Numbered from the stretch's first letter, positions 51,645-62,325 are shown. The stretch: DNA of 64,000 nt from Streptomyces wedmorensis (GCF_000716445.1 NZ_JNWK01000036.1:22835-86834), one strand, 5' to 3'. Notes: a model not told the origin generated them from the sequence alone. Made by a program: numbers and translations.

Positions 51645-52890
51645 CCCTCGCCTTCTGCGCGTAGACGGCGTCGACGACCCGGCCGACCGCCCGATGGAGC
51701 GACACCCGCGCTGCGGAGTACGTGCGTCGGCTCGCGCCCCGCTCGACGAGCTCCGTCCAGAGCGCCTCGTGCCGGGCGGCGATCCGGCCCGGATCGAAGC
51801 GTTCGGAGGCGGCCAGCGCCGCCCGCGCCGTCTTGGCACGCAGTTCGTCGTCCTCGACGAGGCCGCGCAGCGCCCGCGCGAACGCGGTGACGTCGTCGAC
51901 CGGCACCAGGCGCCCGTCGACCCCGTCCTCGATGATCTCGCGGGGTCCGTTCGGGCAGTCGGTGGAGACCACCGGGAGGCCGCAGCGCATCGCCTCCACG
52001 ATCGTCATGCCGAAGGACTCCCGCTGCGAGGTCACCGCCGCGATCGAGCCCTTGGCCCACTCCGGTTCCATCGGGGTCACCGACCCCATGAGGAAGACCT
52101 GTTCGCCGAGGCCCCGCTCCTTGATCTGCCGGGCCAGCGGGCCCTTGAGGTCCTGGACGGCGTCGCCGGAGCCGTAGATCCGCAGCTTCCAGTCGGGGTG
52201 GTCGGCGGCCACCTCCGCGAAGGCGTCGATCAGCACGTCGTACCGCTTGACCCGGGTCAGCCGGCCGGCCGCGACCACGGTCTTCGCCGCCGGGTCGGCG
52301 GGCGGCACCGACGGCGCGGGCACGCTGTTGGGCACGGACTCGACGCGTACGTCGGGCAGGTTCAGCTCGCGGTAGGCGCGGGCGTCTGCCTCGGTGACGG
52401 TCGTGACGGCGTCGAGGAGCGCGTACTCGTGGGCGATGTCCCGGCGCAGCCGGTAGCTGTGGCCGTCCAGGATGAGGTGCTCCTGCCCGACGAGGACCGG
52501 CCCCCGCCGCGCCTGCCGGGCGAGGTGCACGTTGAGCCCGGGACGGGTGGCGACGATGACGTCGGCCTCCACTCCGCGCAGGTGTTCCCCGATCCGGGCG
52601 TCGGTCAGCGCGCTGTACTGCTTCCAGCGTCCGTCGCCGCGCGGGAAGACCTCGGCGGGCCGGTGGTGGTCGGGGTGGTCGCCGTCGTATCCGGGGCTTT
52701 CCTTGCGGAGGTCGACGAGGTGGCGCAGTGTCACCCCCGCGGGCAGGCCCAGGAGTGGACGGTCGCGGTGGCGGAACACCGAGACGATCTCGACGTCGTG
52801 ACGTTCCGCCAGTTCCTCGGCGAGCGTGAACGTCGTTCTGATGGTGCCGCCGTAGTGGTAGCCGTTGTGGAGCAGAAAGGAGATACGCAT
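51616..52890 (-). CDS. family 4 glycosyltransferase
   Basis: 424 aa, GT-B fold. N-terminal GYHYGGTIRTTFTLAEELAE is the acceptor domain; C-terminal TVVAAGRLTRVKRYDVLIDAF and ESFGMTIVEAMRCGLPVVSTDC with the EX7E pair bind the sugar nucleotide. Uses GDP/UDP-sugars for cell-surface or natural-product glycosylation; acceptor unknown. Single gene with a basic C-terminus. Confidence 0.9.
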   Translation of the reverse strand: MRISFLLHNGYHYGGTIRTTFTLAEELAERHDVEIVSVFRHRDRPLLGLPAGVTLRHLVDLRKESPGYDGDHPDHHRPAEVFPRGDGRWKQYSALTDARIGEHLRGVEADVIVATRPGLNVHLARQARRGPVLVGQEHLILDGHSYRLRRDIAHEYALLDAVTTVTEADARAYRELNLPDVRVESVPNSVPAPSVPPADPAAKTVVAAGRLTRVKRYDVLIDAFAEVAADHPDWKLRIYGSGDAVQDLKGPLARQIKERGLGEQVFLMGSVTPMEPEWAKGSIAAVTSQRESFGMTIVEAMRCGLPVVSTDCPNGPREIIEDGVDGRLVPVDDVTAFARALRGLVEDDELRAKTARAALAASERFDPGRIAARHEALWTELVERGASRRTYSAARVSLHRAVGRVVDAVYAQKARAGRIVRRFR

Positions 52891-52965
52891 CTCGCCGCCG
52901 GTTCCCCCCGGTCAGTCTTCTTCGTTCGGTCGCCCGACTGTACTGCCGCTGCGGGGGGGCCGCTG

Positions 52966-54258
52966 TCACGGGCGGTAGCCGAGCTGGGGCACGGTCGCGC
53001 AGTTCGTCGTCATCTCTCCCTGGCTCACCCAGCCCCGGTCGTCCTGCCAACGCGCCACGGACAGACATGTGTTCCGGGTGGCCGGCGGTCGCTCCAGCCG
53101 CTCGAAGCGGACGGGGAGCAGCAGTCCGCGTGCGGTGTAGGGCTCCGGACGGTTCATGAACTCCTCGACGCACGCGCGGGTGAGGCCGTCCCCGGCGAGG
53201 CAGGAGCGGGCCGCGTCGGTGAACCACATCGCCGCCGCCCATCCCTCCAGCTGCCACTGGGAGAGCGGCCGTTGCCCCATGGCCGTACGGAACTCGCGGA
53301 CGGCGGGGTGGCCGGTGTCCTGGTGGTTGCGGCTTGCGCCGGTCACCCACAGGGCGTTCAGGCAGCCGGGGGCGCGGGCGTAGTCGCGGGCGACGGACGA
53401 GGACCAGTTCTGGACGTTGGTGACCTTGGCGTCGACCCGTACCCCGAGGGTCTCCATCGCCTCGCAGAGCCGCGCGTTCCCGTGGGTGTCCATCGCGTCG
53501 AAGAGGACGTCGACGTGCCGGTCCCGCAGATCGGCGGCGACCGCGCGGAAGTTGGGCAGCGCGAAGTCCACCTGCTCGTCGACGACCCGGTAGCCCTCGG
53601 CGCGCAGCCCGTCCGCGACCAGCCGGGCGTACGCGGCGGACGCGGCCTGGTTGTACGAGACGACGGCGGCGGTCTTCGCGCCCTTCTCCGTCGCGAACCA
53701 GCGGTAGACCTCGGTCCCGCCGTACAGCGTCCCGTTCCAGCCGGGCTTCCCGCCGGTGCGCGGGGCGGAGCTGCCGTAGATCCCGTAGAGGTGCGGGTAC
53801 GTGTCGTACGCGGGCGTCAGGGGCTGTCCGCCGATGTCGGGGACGCCGGCCCGGGCGACGAGGGGCGCGCCCGCGTAGTTCAGGGCGGTGGTGGCGACGA
53901 GGGCGAAGACCCGGCGCTCGTCGACGAGCCGGTGCACGCACGCGTTGTTCCCGACTCCGCTGCCGCCGTCGTCGCAGGTCTCGACCTCGACGCGGCGGCC
54001 GTCGAGGCCGCCCCGCGCGTTGAGCGCGTCGAAGTACGCGCGGGCTCCGTCGCGCGGGCCGGTGAACGCCTGGCCGCCGACCGGGCTGGTGGCGCTCGTG
54101 ATGATCCCGACCCGGAGCGGCTCACCGCCGGAGGGGGTGGCGGTGGGCCGCGTCCCGAAGGCGCGCTCGGGGAGCCTGCTGCCGCACGCCGTCAGGAGCG
54201 CGAGCAGCGCGGCCAGGAAGAGCGCCGCGATCGCCTCAGCAGCCCGGAACGGTGACAC
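52966..54258 (-). CDS. branched-chain-amino-acid-type ABC binding lipoprotein
   Basis: 430 aa. Lipobox LTAC (Cys25). Periplasmic-binding type I fold of the LivJ/amide family: LRVGIITSATSPVGGQAF, DGARAYFDALNARGGLDGRRVE, AVVSYNQAASAAYARLVADGL. Cys pairs suggest disulphides. Located on the opposite strand from, and 600 bp left of, the fused LivHMG/LivF system, which it likely feeds. Its start overlaps the end of the MTB12-like gene by 23 bp, so they are co-expressed. Confidence 0.88.
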   Translation of the reverse strand: MSPFRAAEAIAALFLAALLALLTACGSRLPERAFGTRPTATPSGGEPLRVGIITSATSPVGGQAFTGPRDGARAYFDALNARGGLDGRRVEVETCDDGGSGVGNNACVHRLVDERRVFALVATTALNYAGAPLVARAGVPDIGGQPLTPAYDTYPHLYGIYGSSAPRTGGKPGWNGTLYGGTEVYRWFATEKGAKTAAVVSYNQAASAAYARLVADGLRAEGYRVVDEQVDFALPNFRAVAADLRDRHVDVLFDAMDTHGNARLCEAMETLGVRVDAKVTNVQNWSSSVARDYARAPGCLNALWVTGASRNHQDTGHPAVREFRTAMGQRPLSQWQLEGWAAAMWFTDAARSCLAGDGLTRACVEEFMNRPEPYTARGLLLPVRFERLERPPATRNTCLSVARWQDDRGWVSQGEMTTNCATVPQLGYRP

Positions 54259-54754
54259 CGCTCAGCTCGACCAGGCCGCACAGCGTCTTCACGGAGACCT
54301 TCCAGGTGCCGTCCTGGAGGACCGAGGTTCCTCGGGAGTCGGGGAGGGCGACGTCGCCGTTGACGAGCAGGTCGTAGGTGACGTTCGCCCCGCTGGGCGA
54401 GGTGAAGTCGATGTTGTCGACCTTCGCCGAGGTCGCGGCGGCGTTCTTGTCGCCCGCGAAGGCAGCGAGGACGGGCGCCATCTGTTCGCCGTTCTCCAGG
54501 AGTGCGGTCTTCTCCGCCGTCGGGGTGTCCGGGTCGAAGAAGGCCGTCCAGTTGTCGGTGATCTCGGTGCGCGCGGCGGCGGGGTCCTCCGGCTGGGCGG
54601 CGCCGCCGGGTGGCTCGGCCGTCTGCTCGGGCGGCGCCGTCGTGGTGGTCTGCTCCCCGGACGCGTTCCCGTCGTCCGAGCAGCTCGCGAGGGCGGGGGT
54701 CAGGGCCAGGACCGCGGCGGCCGCGAGCGCTGCCGCACGTCGACTGAGAACCAT
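54236..54754 (-). CDS. MTB12-like low-molecular-weight antigen lipoprotein
   Basis: 172 aa. Lipobox LASC (Cys25), Thr/Pro linker, then a domain of about 115 residues with ITDNWTAFFDPDTPTAEKTA, VTYDLLVNGDVALPDSRGTS and TLCGLVELSG, which resembles the mycobacterial MTB12/CFP-2 antigen domain. Two Cys (TLCG and the terminal PGC) can pair. ATG at 54754 chosen because it opens MVLSRRAAAL; GTG codons upstream are alternatives. Coupled to the downstream binding protein. Confidence 0.78.
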   Translation of the reverse strand: MVLSRRAAALAAAAVLALTPALASCSDDGNASGEQTTTTAPPEQTAEPPGGAAQPEDPAAARTEITDNWTAFFDPDTPTAEKTALLENGEQMAPVLAAFAGDKNAAATSAKVDNIDFTSPSGANVTYDLLVNGDVALPDSRGTSVLQDGTWKVSVKTLCGLVELSGVTVPGC

Positions 54755-54860
54755 GTGGCTCACCACCGGGTGTCCGCGCAGGCCGGGCGGCCTGATGATT
54801 CCAGGGTGGGACGATTCAGAACATAGCGCAAGAAAAAGGGCATCTCGCAGGGAGGCTGCC

Positions 54861-55262
54861 GTGGCGTCGACACCCCGGATCCTGCTGTGGGGCGGTCTCG
54901 CGGCGGCCGCCGCCGGCGCGGTGCTGTGCGCCCTCGGCTGGTACGGGATCTCCGGCGAACGCTTCGCGGAACGCCAGCTGCCCTACCTCGCCTCGTGCAC
55001 CGTGCCCGGGGCGGCGCTGATCGTGGCGGGAGCGGTGCTCGCCGGGACGGCCGCGCTGCTTCCCGTACGCCCCGGGGAACCCGGACCGCCCCCTCCGGAG
55101 GAGGCTCCCCCGCCCTCCTCCGACGGCCCGCCGCTGCGGGTGCCCGGCGGAACCCTCGCGCACCGCCCGGACTGCCCCCTGGTCGCGGGCAGACCGGAGG
55201 CGACCGAGGCCGGGGCCGCCGCACTCGCCCCCTGTCCGGTGTGTGAGCCGTGGCCTCCCTGA
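54861..55262 (+). CDS. small membrane protein preceding the Liv transporter
   Basis: 133 aa. Two hydrophobic helices (ILLWGGLAAAAAGAVLCALG; CTVPGAALIVAGAVLAGTAALL) and a cytoplasmic or external tail with HRPDCPLVAG and CPVCEPWP, a possible Cys/His metal site. AGGGAGG before the GTG. It overlaps the fused permease gene by 13 bp, indicating a shared operon; it may be an accessory subunit. No family name recognised. Confidence 0.75.
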   Translation: MASTPRILLWGGLAAAAAGAVLCALGWYGISGERFAERQLPYLASCTVPGAALIVAGAVLAGTAALLPVRPGEPGPPPPEEAPPPSSDGPPLRVPGGTLAHRPDCPLVAGRPEATEAGAAALAPCPVCEPWPP

Positions 55263-57847
55263 CGTACGAGCTGACGCTCGCCGGCCTCGCGGTCGGCAGC
55301 GCGGCCGCGCTCACCGGCATCGGCCTGGTCGTCACCCACCGGGCGACCGGGGTGCTCAACCTCGCCCACGGCGCCGTGGCCATGATCTGCGCGTACGTCC
55401 TGCGCCAGCTGGTGGTCGAGTGGGGCTGGCCGCTGCCCCTCGGCGCCCTCGTCACGCTCCTGGTGGTCGCGCCCGGCATCGGCCTCGTCCTGGACCGCGG
55501 GGTCTTCCGGCCGCTCGCCCTCCTCGGCTCGAACCCGGCGCGGACCCTGGTGGCCTCCATCGGCGTCTTCGTGCTCCTGGTGGGCGCGGCGGTGCTGCTG
55601 TGGGGCCCCGGCGCGCGCGACGACGCGCCCGTGCTGCTCGGCGACGACCCGTGGGCGCAGCTCGCGGCGGTGGTGGCGCTCGCCTGCCTGGTGGGGGCGG
55701 TGACCCGGTGGACCCGCTTCGGGCGGGAGCTGCGGGCGGTCGTCGACAACCGGCCGCTCGCGGTGCTCTCGGGGATCGACGCGGACCGGGTGGCGGCGGC
55801 GGGCTGGGCGTTCGGCTCGTTCACGGCCGGGCTCACCGGGGTGCTCCTCGCCCCGTACGTACGGCTCGACCCGTACGGGATGCCACTGCTGGTCATCGAG
55901 GTGATCGCGGTCGCGGTGATCGCCCGGATGCGGTCGTTGCCGGTCGCGGTGGCGGCGGCGCTGGCCATCGGCGTCGCCCAGGCCCAGCTGACCCGGCTGC
56001 ACCCGGAGGGCTGGGCCGGGCCGCTCGTGCAGGCCGTCGCCGCGAACCTGTTCGTGGTGGCGCTCCTGGTGGCGGCGCTCGTCCTGCCGGGCATCGGCGG
56101 CAAGGGCCGCGACGCCCTGCCGCCACCGGTGCGCGAGGCACGCGTGCCGGGCGGCCTGTGGCTCGTGGTGGGCGTGCTGTTCCTCCTCCCCCTCGGCCTG
56201 GCGGGCTCCGACCTGCACACGGCGATCCAGGTCCCCGCGCTCGCCGTGATCCTGCTGTCCCTCGTCGTGGTGGCGGGCCGGGGCGGCCAGATCGCGCTCG
56301 GCCAGGCGGCGTACGCGGGCCTCGGCGCCCTGTTCACGGCCCTGCTCACGACGGGCGGGGCGCCGGCCCTGGTCGCGCTGGGCCTCGCGGTGCCGATGGT
56401 GGCCGCGGTGGGGCTGGTGACGGGATGGCCGGCGATCCGGCGGCACGGCCTCGCCCTGGCTCTCGCGACCCTCGCCGTCGGGGTGGCCGTCAGCCGCTTC
56501 GTCCTCACCCAGCCGTACGCGACGGCGGGCCTCTCCCTCGGCCGCCCGGCGGGCTTCTCCGACGACCGCGCCTTCTACGCCCTGGAGCTGGTCGTCCTGG
56601 CCTGCTGCCTGGCGCTCGTGGCCGTCCTGCGCCGCGGCCGCACGGGCCGCGCCCTCGCCGCGCTCCGGGACCACGAACCGGGAGCCGAGGCGGCGGGCGT
56701 CCCCGTGCCCGGCCTCAAACTCCTGGCCTTCGTCCTCGGCTCCGCCCTCGCCGCCCTCGGCGGCGGCCTCCTCGGCATGGGCCTGCGCGCCTTCGACCCC
56801 GAGGCGTACGACCCCGTCCGCGGCCTCCTCTGGTTCGCCGCCGTCCTCGCCCTCGGCGCCGACAGCCTCCTCACCCCCCTGGCCGGCGCCGCCCTCCTCG
56901 TCACCCTCGACGCCGGCCCCCACGCCGGTGTCGCCGCCGCCCTCATCGGCCTCCTGGCCATGCTCACGGGCCGGATCCCCCCGCTGACGACCCTCCTGCC
57001 CGCCGGCCCGCCGACCCGCCCCCGGCCACGCCGGACGCTCGCGAACGGGACCCGCCGGACGCCGGTGGCGGGCCCGGTGGCACCGCCGACGGAACCGCCG
57101 CCCCCCGACGCCACGCCCCCGCGGCTCCCCGCCGACAAGGGCCGCCGGACGCCGGGCGCCGCCGGCCCCGTGCGCCCCGCGGAGGACGCCGCGCCCGCGC
57201 CGCGGCTGCGCGCGCACGACCTCACGCTCACCTACCCCGGCGGGACCACCGCCCTCTCACACGTCACCCTCGGCCTCGGCCCCGGGCGCGTGACCGCCCT
57301 GGTGGGGCCCAACGGCGCCGGCAAGAGCACCCTCTTCGACTGTCTCGCGGGAACCCTGCGGCCCCGCGAGGGCCGGATCACGCTCGACGGCGCCGACATC
57401 ACGGCCCGCTCCGCCCACGCCAGGACCCGCCTCGGCATCGCCCGTACCTTCCAGAGGCTGGCGGTCTTCCCGTCGCTCACCGTGGAGGAGAACGTCCGGC
57501 TGGGCGAGGAGCGGGGCCATGTCCGCGGCGGCCCGGCGGCGGTGGAGCGGAGCCTGCGGCTCGTCGGGCTCGCCGGGCCCGTACGGCACCGGCCGGCGGC
57601 GGACCTGCCCACCGGGACCCTGCGCCGGGTGGAGCTGGCCCGCGCGCTGGCCGGGCAGCCGCACACGCTGCTCCTCGACGAACCGGCGGCCGGGCTCGAC
57701 GCCGCCGAGACGGCCGCGCTGGCGCGGATCCTGGCCGCTCTCGCGGCGGACGGCCTGACGGTCCTGGTCGTGGAGCACGACCCGGACCTCGTCCGGGGGA
57801 TCGCCCACGCGGTGCACACCATGGAAGGGGGCCGGATCCTGTCATGA
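55250..57847 (+). CDS. fused branched-chain-type ABC transporter: LivH-LivM-LivG
   Basis: 865 aa. Three normally separate subunits are joined: a LivH-like permease (about 1-285; GLVVTHRATGVLNLAHGAVA), a LivM-like permease (about 300-590; GGQIALGQAAYAGLGALFTA), and after a Pro/Arg/Thr-rich linker (about 590-640) a LivG-like ATPase (about 650-865). The ATPase has Walker A VGPNGAGKST and Walker B LLLDEPAAGLD intact, but its signature reads LPTGTLRRVELARAL rather than the LivG-usual L-P/S-YGQQRR. GTG start inside the preceding gene. Confidence 0.9.
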   Translation: MASLTYELTLAGLAVGSAAALTGIGLVVTHRATGVLNLAHGAVAMICAYVLRQLVVEWGWPLPLGALVTLLVVAPGIGLVLDRGVFRPLALLGSNPARTLVASIGVFVLLVGAAVLLWGPGARDDAPVLLGDDPWAQLAAVVALACLVGAVTRWTRFGRELRAVVDNRPLAVLSGIDADRVAAAGWAFGSFTAGLTGVLLAPYVRLDPYGMPLLVIEVIAVAVIARMRSLPVAVAAALAIGVAQAQLTRLHPEGWAGPLVQAVAANLFVVALLVAALVLPGIGGKGRDALPPPVREARVPGGLWLVVGVLFLLPLGLAGSDLHTAIQVPALAVILLSLVVVAGRGGQIALGQAAYAGLGALFTALLTTGGAPALVALGLAVPMVAAVGLVTGWPAIRRHGLALALATLAVGVAVSRFVLTQPYATAGLSLGRPAGFSDDRAFYALELVVLACCLALVAVLRRGRTGRALAALRDHEPGAEAAGVPVPGLKLLAFVLGSALAALGGGLLGMGLRAFDPEAYDPVRGLLWFAAVLALGADSLLTPLAGAALLVTLDAGPHAGVAAALIGLLAMLTGRIPPLTTLLPAGPPTRPRPRRTLANGTRRTPVAGPVAPPTEPPPPDATPPRLPADKGRRTPGAAGPVRPAEDAAPAPRLRAHDLTLTYPGGTTALSHVTLGLGPGRVTALVGPNGAGKSTLFDCLAGTLRPREGRITLDGADITARSAHARTRLGIARTFQRLAVFPSLTVEENVRLGEERGHVRGGPAAVERSLRLVGLAGPVRHRPAADLPTGTLRRVELARALAGQPHTLLLDEPAAGLDAAETAALARILAALAADGLTVLVVEHDPDLVRGIAHAVHTMEGGRILS

Positions 57848-58487
57848 GCGTCGAGATCGCGCTCCGCGCCGCCCGGGTGCGCTACGGCCCCCTGGAGGCC
57901 CTGCACGGCCTCGACCTGCCGGTCCCGGCCGGGACCGTGACCGTGCTCCTGGGCCGGAACGGCGCCGGCCGGACGACCGCCCTGCGCGCCCTCGCCGGCA
58001 CGGTGCGGCTCTCCGCCGGCCGGGTGCTGTGGCGGGGCGTCGACGTGACGCGGCTCTCGCCGCACGAGCGGGCCCGCCGCGGGCTGTGCTTCGTACCGGA
58101 CCTGCGGGCCGTGTACGACGGCCTCACCGTCGCCGAGAACCTCGCGCTCTCCTCCCCCGGGCCCGCCTCCCCCACCCCGTACCCCGAACTCGTCCCCCTG
58201 CTGTCCCGCACCGCCGGCACCCTGTCGGGCGGGGAACGCCGGATGCTGGCGCTCTCGCGCGCCCTGGCGGCACCCGCGCGCGTGGTGCTGGTCGACGAGC
58301 CGTCCCTCGGCCTGGCCCCGGCGGTCGCCGCCCGTACGTACCGGCTGCTCGCCGGGCTCGCCGTACGGGACGGCGCGGCCGTGGTCCTGGCCGAGCAGCA
58401 CGTGCCGGACGCCCTTCCGCCGGGCTCGCTGGTCCACGAGCTGCGGCGGGGCTCCCTGGCGTGGAGCGGGGAACCGGCCGAGCTCGC

Positions 58488-58491
<4 letters not shown>
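57844..58491 (+). CDS. LivF-like ABC ATP-binding protein with altered Walker A
   Basis: 215 aa, LivF type, slightly short. Signature LSGGERRMLALSRALA and Walker B VVLVDEPSLGLAP are canonical, but Walker A reads GRNGAGRTT, Arg in place of the phosphate-binding Lys. It overlaps the fused subunit by ATGA and should dimerise with its ATPase domain. The pair would have one standard site (LivG Walker A with LivF signature) and one degenerate site. Transport substrate is probably an amino acid or amide. Confidence 0.88.
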
Positions 58492-59237
<746 letters not shown>

Positions 59238-59456
59238 CTAGGCAGCAGCCCGGCACCCCCGGCCCGTGCCGCGCGGAACACTGTTCACACCCCACCCGGT
59301 CGGAGGCACCGGCCCTCCGCGGATCGTCCCGCACGAGCCGGTGCCAAGTTGCCCCGCTTCCACGCGTGACCCCGGCCGAGCCTGACCCGTTGAAGTCGTC
59401 ATGAGGCGCCCGGGAACGGCCCGGCGTCCCCCCGTACCGAGTCCAGGGAGCCCCCC

Positions 59457-60239
59457 GTGCCGCGCATGCTCGACGTCAGCGAGGACGTACGCGCCGAGAT
59501 CGGCGACGAAGAAGCGGACCGGCTGCTCGCCGGCGACAACGCCCCGGGCAGCTACGACTGCACCTCCTGCCGCACGCCGGGCGACTCCGAGCAGGAGCGC
59601 ACCAGCACGGTGCTGTTCGTCGGCGACGAGACCGCGGTCCTCGCGTTCGCCCACGCCAGTTGCATTCCGTCGCAGGTCGTCCGGGTCGCCGAAGAGCAGC
59701 TCCAGGGCGCCGTCGCCTCCATCACGGCCTCGGACACCGCCGAAGCGCTGAGCGCCGCCCACCCCGAGCAGGCCGTGCTCGGCGTCACCAGCGGTCTCGT
59801 CCTGATCGACGGCGAGCTGCACCCGGCGCTCGTCGTGGAGCCGACCGCGCCGGTGGCCCGTCCCGGTTCGGACGGCCTGACCGACGAGTTCCTGCCGCTC
59901 CTGGCCGACCAGGGCTTCCAGCAGGTCATGGACCTCCACGAGAAGCCCGCCGTACTGCCGGGCTGGTCGGTCCTGGTCGCCATGGGCCAGCTGCACTCCG
60001 TGCTCCAGCCGGGGCCGGGCGGCGTCGGCCAGGCCGCCTGGTGGCAGGCGCACCAGCCGCTCCAGGTCACCGACGGCTGGCGCGCGGCGGCCAACAAGTC
60101 GCACACGGTCCTCGTCTTCGCCGCCCCGGTGGGCTCGATCGGCCAGCAGCCGCGCGAGGACCTGCTGCGCGACGCCCTGGAGAAGGCGGCGGCGAACGGC
60201 CGCCTGGTGGCCGCCGCGATGCCGCTGGCCGGTACCTGA
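59457..60239 (+). CDS. conserved hypothetical protein with CxxC motif
   Basis: 260 aa, cytosolic, no membrane helix. YDCTSCRTPG near residue 35 and AFAHASC near 65 could form one zinc site. The rest is alpha/beta with VLGVTSGLVLIDGELHPALVVEP. It looks like a Streptomyces-conserved protein of unknown function. GTG start; its TGA overlaps the next ATG (TGATG), coupling the two genes. Confidence 0.8.
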   Translation: MPRMLDVSEDVRAEIGDEEADRLLAGDNAPGSYDCTSCRTPGDSEQERTSTVLFVGDETAVLAFAHASCIPSQVVRVAEEQLQGAVASITASDTAEALSAAHPEQAVLGVTSGLVLIDGELHPALVVEPTAPVARPGSDGLTDEFLPLLADQGFQQVMDLHEKPAVLPGWSVLVAMGQLHSVLQPGPGGVGQAAWWQAHQPLQVTDGWRAAANKSHTVLVFAAPVGSIGQQPREDLLRDALEKAAANGRLVAAAMPLAGT

Positions 60240-60745
60240 TGGAGGACGGCCGGCCGGCCATAGGGCGGGCGCGGGTTCCCGGCTCACCGACGGGTCCGGC
60301 CGGCACCGGCCCGGCAAAGCCCGGGGGCCCGACCGTGCCGCGTCCCCGGCGGGCGCCCCTTTCGGAGAGCCGCCCGCATCCGACGGGCGGCGGGGTCGTT
60401 GGCACGTACGTGCACGCATACGACCCCTTCCTCCAGCCGCATCCGAGTCAGATCCCGGCCATGCGCCCCGCGCAGGACGTCGCGGCGGGCGCTTCGCCCA
60501 CGCCGATCTACGACGCCCTGTACTCGGAGTACCGCAGGTCGTTCCGCACGCTGCCGGGTGACCGCAGCGGCGAGGAGGAGCTGGCGTTCCGGGCCTTCGG
60601 CGCGGGCGGGTACGGACACGGGCAGGGCCACCGGCACACGCCGGCGCACCCGACGGCCTGGTCGGCGCAGCATCCGCAGCCGTTCACCCCGGCAGTCACG
60701 CACCCGAAGGCGGCGCTGCCACCCGGCCCGCGCAGGGGCCTGTAG
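60239..60745 (+). CDS. conserved hypothetical protein, low-complexity
   Basis: 168 aa from the ATG that overlaps the preceding stop. The first about 55 residues are Pro/Arg/Gly-rich and uncertain; the conserved part starts near VHAYDPFLQP (GTG about 60409 is an alternative start) and continues TPIYDALYSEYRRSFRTLPG then DRSGEEELAFRAFG, ending in a His/Pro/Gly tail. Similar short proteins with TPIYDxLxxEYRRxFRxLPGDR occur in Streptomyces; function unknown. Confidence 0.65.
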   Translation: MEDGRPAIGRARVPGSPTGPAGTGPAKPGGPTVPRPRRAPLSESRPHPTGGGVVGTYVHAYDPFLQPHPSQIPAMRPAQDVAAGASPTPIYDALYSEYRRSFRTLPGDRSGEEELAFRAFGAGGYGHGQGHRHTPAHPTAWSAQHPQPFTPAVTHPKAALPPGPRRGL

Positions 60746-60757
60746 GAGCGGGGCCGG

Positions 60758-60809
60758 GGGTACGGCGGAGGGCCGGGGCTTGTCGAAGCCCCGGCCCTCC
60801 GCCGTACCC
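60758..60809. terminator. 24-bp perfect-stem bidirectional terminator
   Basis: The arm 60758-60781 is the exact reverse complement of 60786-60809, loop GTCG. It sits between the convergent hypothetical gene and der, 12 bp from each stop. Unusually long and perfect even for this genome. Confidence 0.85.
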
Positions 60810-60821
60810 GCGGTGCGGGTG

Positions 60822-62270
60822 CTACTTCTTGCGGCCGCGCTTCTCGCGCACCCGGACCGAGATGTGGATCGGGGTGCCCTCGAAGCCGAACTCCTCGCGC
60901 AGGCGGCGCTCGATGAAGCGGCGGTAGCCGGCCTCCAGGAAGCCCGAGGCGAAGAGCACGAAGCGGGGCGGCTTGGTGCCGGCCTGCGTGCCGAAGAGGA
61001 TGCGGGGCTGCTTGCCGCCGCGGACCGGGTGCGGGTGGGACGCGACGATCTCACCGAGGAAGGAGTTGAGCCGGCCGGTGGGGACGCGGGTCTCCCAGCC
61101 GGCGAGGGCGGTCTCGATGGCCGGGACCAGCTTCTCCATGTGGCGGCCGGTCTTGGCGGAGACGTTGACCCGGGGCGCCCAGGCGACCTGCTGCATCTCG
61201 GTCTCGATCTCGCGCTCGAGGTAGTAGCGGCGCTCCTCGTCGAGCTCGTCCCACTTGTTGTAGGCGATGACGATCGCGCGGCCCGACTCGACGGCCGTCG
61301 TGATGATGCGCTGGTCCTGGACCGAGATGTTGTCGGTGGTGTCGATGAGGATGACCGCCACCTCCGCCTTCTCGATGGCGGCCGCGGTCCGCAGCGAGGC
61401 GTAGTAGTCGGCGCCCGCCTGGAGGTGGACCTTCTTGCGGATGCCGGCGGTGTCGACGAACTTCCACGTCACGCCGCCGAGCTCGATGAGCTCGTCGACC
61501 GGGTCGCGGGTGGTGCCGGCCAGCTCGTTGACGACGACGCGGTCCTCGCCCGCCACCTTGTTGAGCAGGGAGGACTTGCCGACGTTCGGGCGGCCGATGA
61601 GGGCGATGCGGCGGGGGCCGCCCACCGCGTTGCCGAAGCGCTGCTCGGGGGCCTCGGGCAGCTTGCGCAGGACCTCGTCGAGGAGGTCGCCGGTGCCGCG
61701 GCCGTGCAGGGAGGAGACGGGGAACGGCTCGCCGAGGCCCAGGGACCAGAGCATCGCGGCATCGGCCTCGCCGGACTGGCCGTCGACCTTGTTCGCGGCC
61801 AGGACGACCGGCTTGCCGGCGCGGCGGAGCAGCTTGACGACGGCCTCGTCGGTGTCGGTGGCGCCGACGGTGGCGTCCACGACGAAGAGGCAGGCGTCGG
61901 CGGCCTCGATGGCGTACTCGGCCTGGGCGGCGACGGAGGCGTCGATGCCGAGGACGTCCTGCTCCCAGCCGCCGGTGTCGACGACCTTGAAGCGGCGGCC
62001 GGCCCACTCGGCCTCGTAGGTCACGCGGTCGCGGGTGACGCCCGGCTTGTCCTCGACGACGGCCTCGCGGCGGCCGATGATGCGGTTCACCAGGGTCGAC
62101 TTGCCGACGTTCGGACGGCCGACGACGGCGAGGACGGGGAGCGGGCCGTGGCCGGCCTCCTCGATCGCGCCCTCGACCTCGTCGACGTCGAAGCCCTCTT
62201 CCGCGGCGAGCTCCATGAACTCCGCGTACTCGGCGTCGCCAAGTGCCCCGTGGTCGTGCTGGTCGTTCAT
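60822..62270 (-). CDS. der: ribosome-assembly GTPase Der (EngA)
   Basis: 482 aa. Two tandem GTPase domains: first G1 [16 protein letters not shown] (about residue 70) with NKVDGQ, second G1 [16 protein letters not shown] (about 240) with NKWDEL, then the KH-like C-terminal domain ending in a basic KKRGRKK-type tail (EKRGRKK). Essential for 50S subunit maturation. N-terminal acidic extension is usual in actinobacteria. Last gene of the cmk-plsC-der order, with 70 bp after plsC. Confidence 0.97.
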   Translation of the reverse strand: MNDQHDHGALGDAEYAEFMELAAEEGFDVDEVEGAIEEAGHGPLPVLAVVGRPNVGKSTLVNRIIGRREAVVEDKPGVTRDRVTYEAEWAGRRFKVVDTGGWEQDVLGIDASVAAQAEYAIEAADACLFVVDATVGATDTDEAVVKLLRRAGKPVVLAANKVDGQSGEADAAMLWSLGLGEPFPVSSLHGRGTGDLLDEVLRKLPEAPEQRFGNAVGGPRRIALIGRPNVGKSSLLNKVAGEDRVVVNELAGTTRDPVDELIELGGVTWKFVDTAGIRKKVHLQAGADYYASLRTAAAIEKAEVAVILIDTTDNISVQDQRIITTAVESGRAIVIAYNKWDELDEERRYYLEREIETEMQQVAWAPRVNVSAKTGRHMEKLVPAIETALAGWETRVPTGRLNSFLGEIVASHPHPVRGGKQPRILFGTQAGTKPPRFVLFASGFLEAGYRRFIERRLREEFGFEGTPIHISVRVREKRGRKK

Positions 62271-62299
62271 GAAGTCCGTTCCTTGATCATTCGTGGTCG

Positions 62300-62325
62300 G
62301 TGGGTCCCCGGGCCGCGGGGCCCAC
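62300..62325 (-). terminator. hairpin between plsC and der
   Basis: GTGGG-T-CCCCG pairs with CGGGG-CCCAC (one bulged T) around GGCCG. It could be a partial terminator or an mRNA-stability element inside the cmk-plsC-der transcript. Confidence 0.4.
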
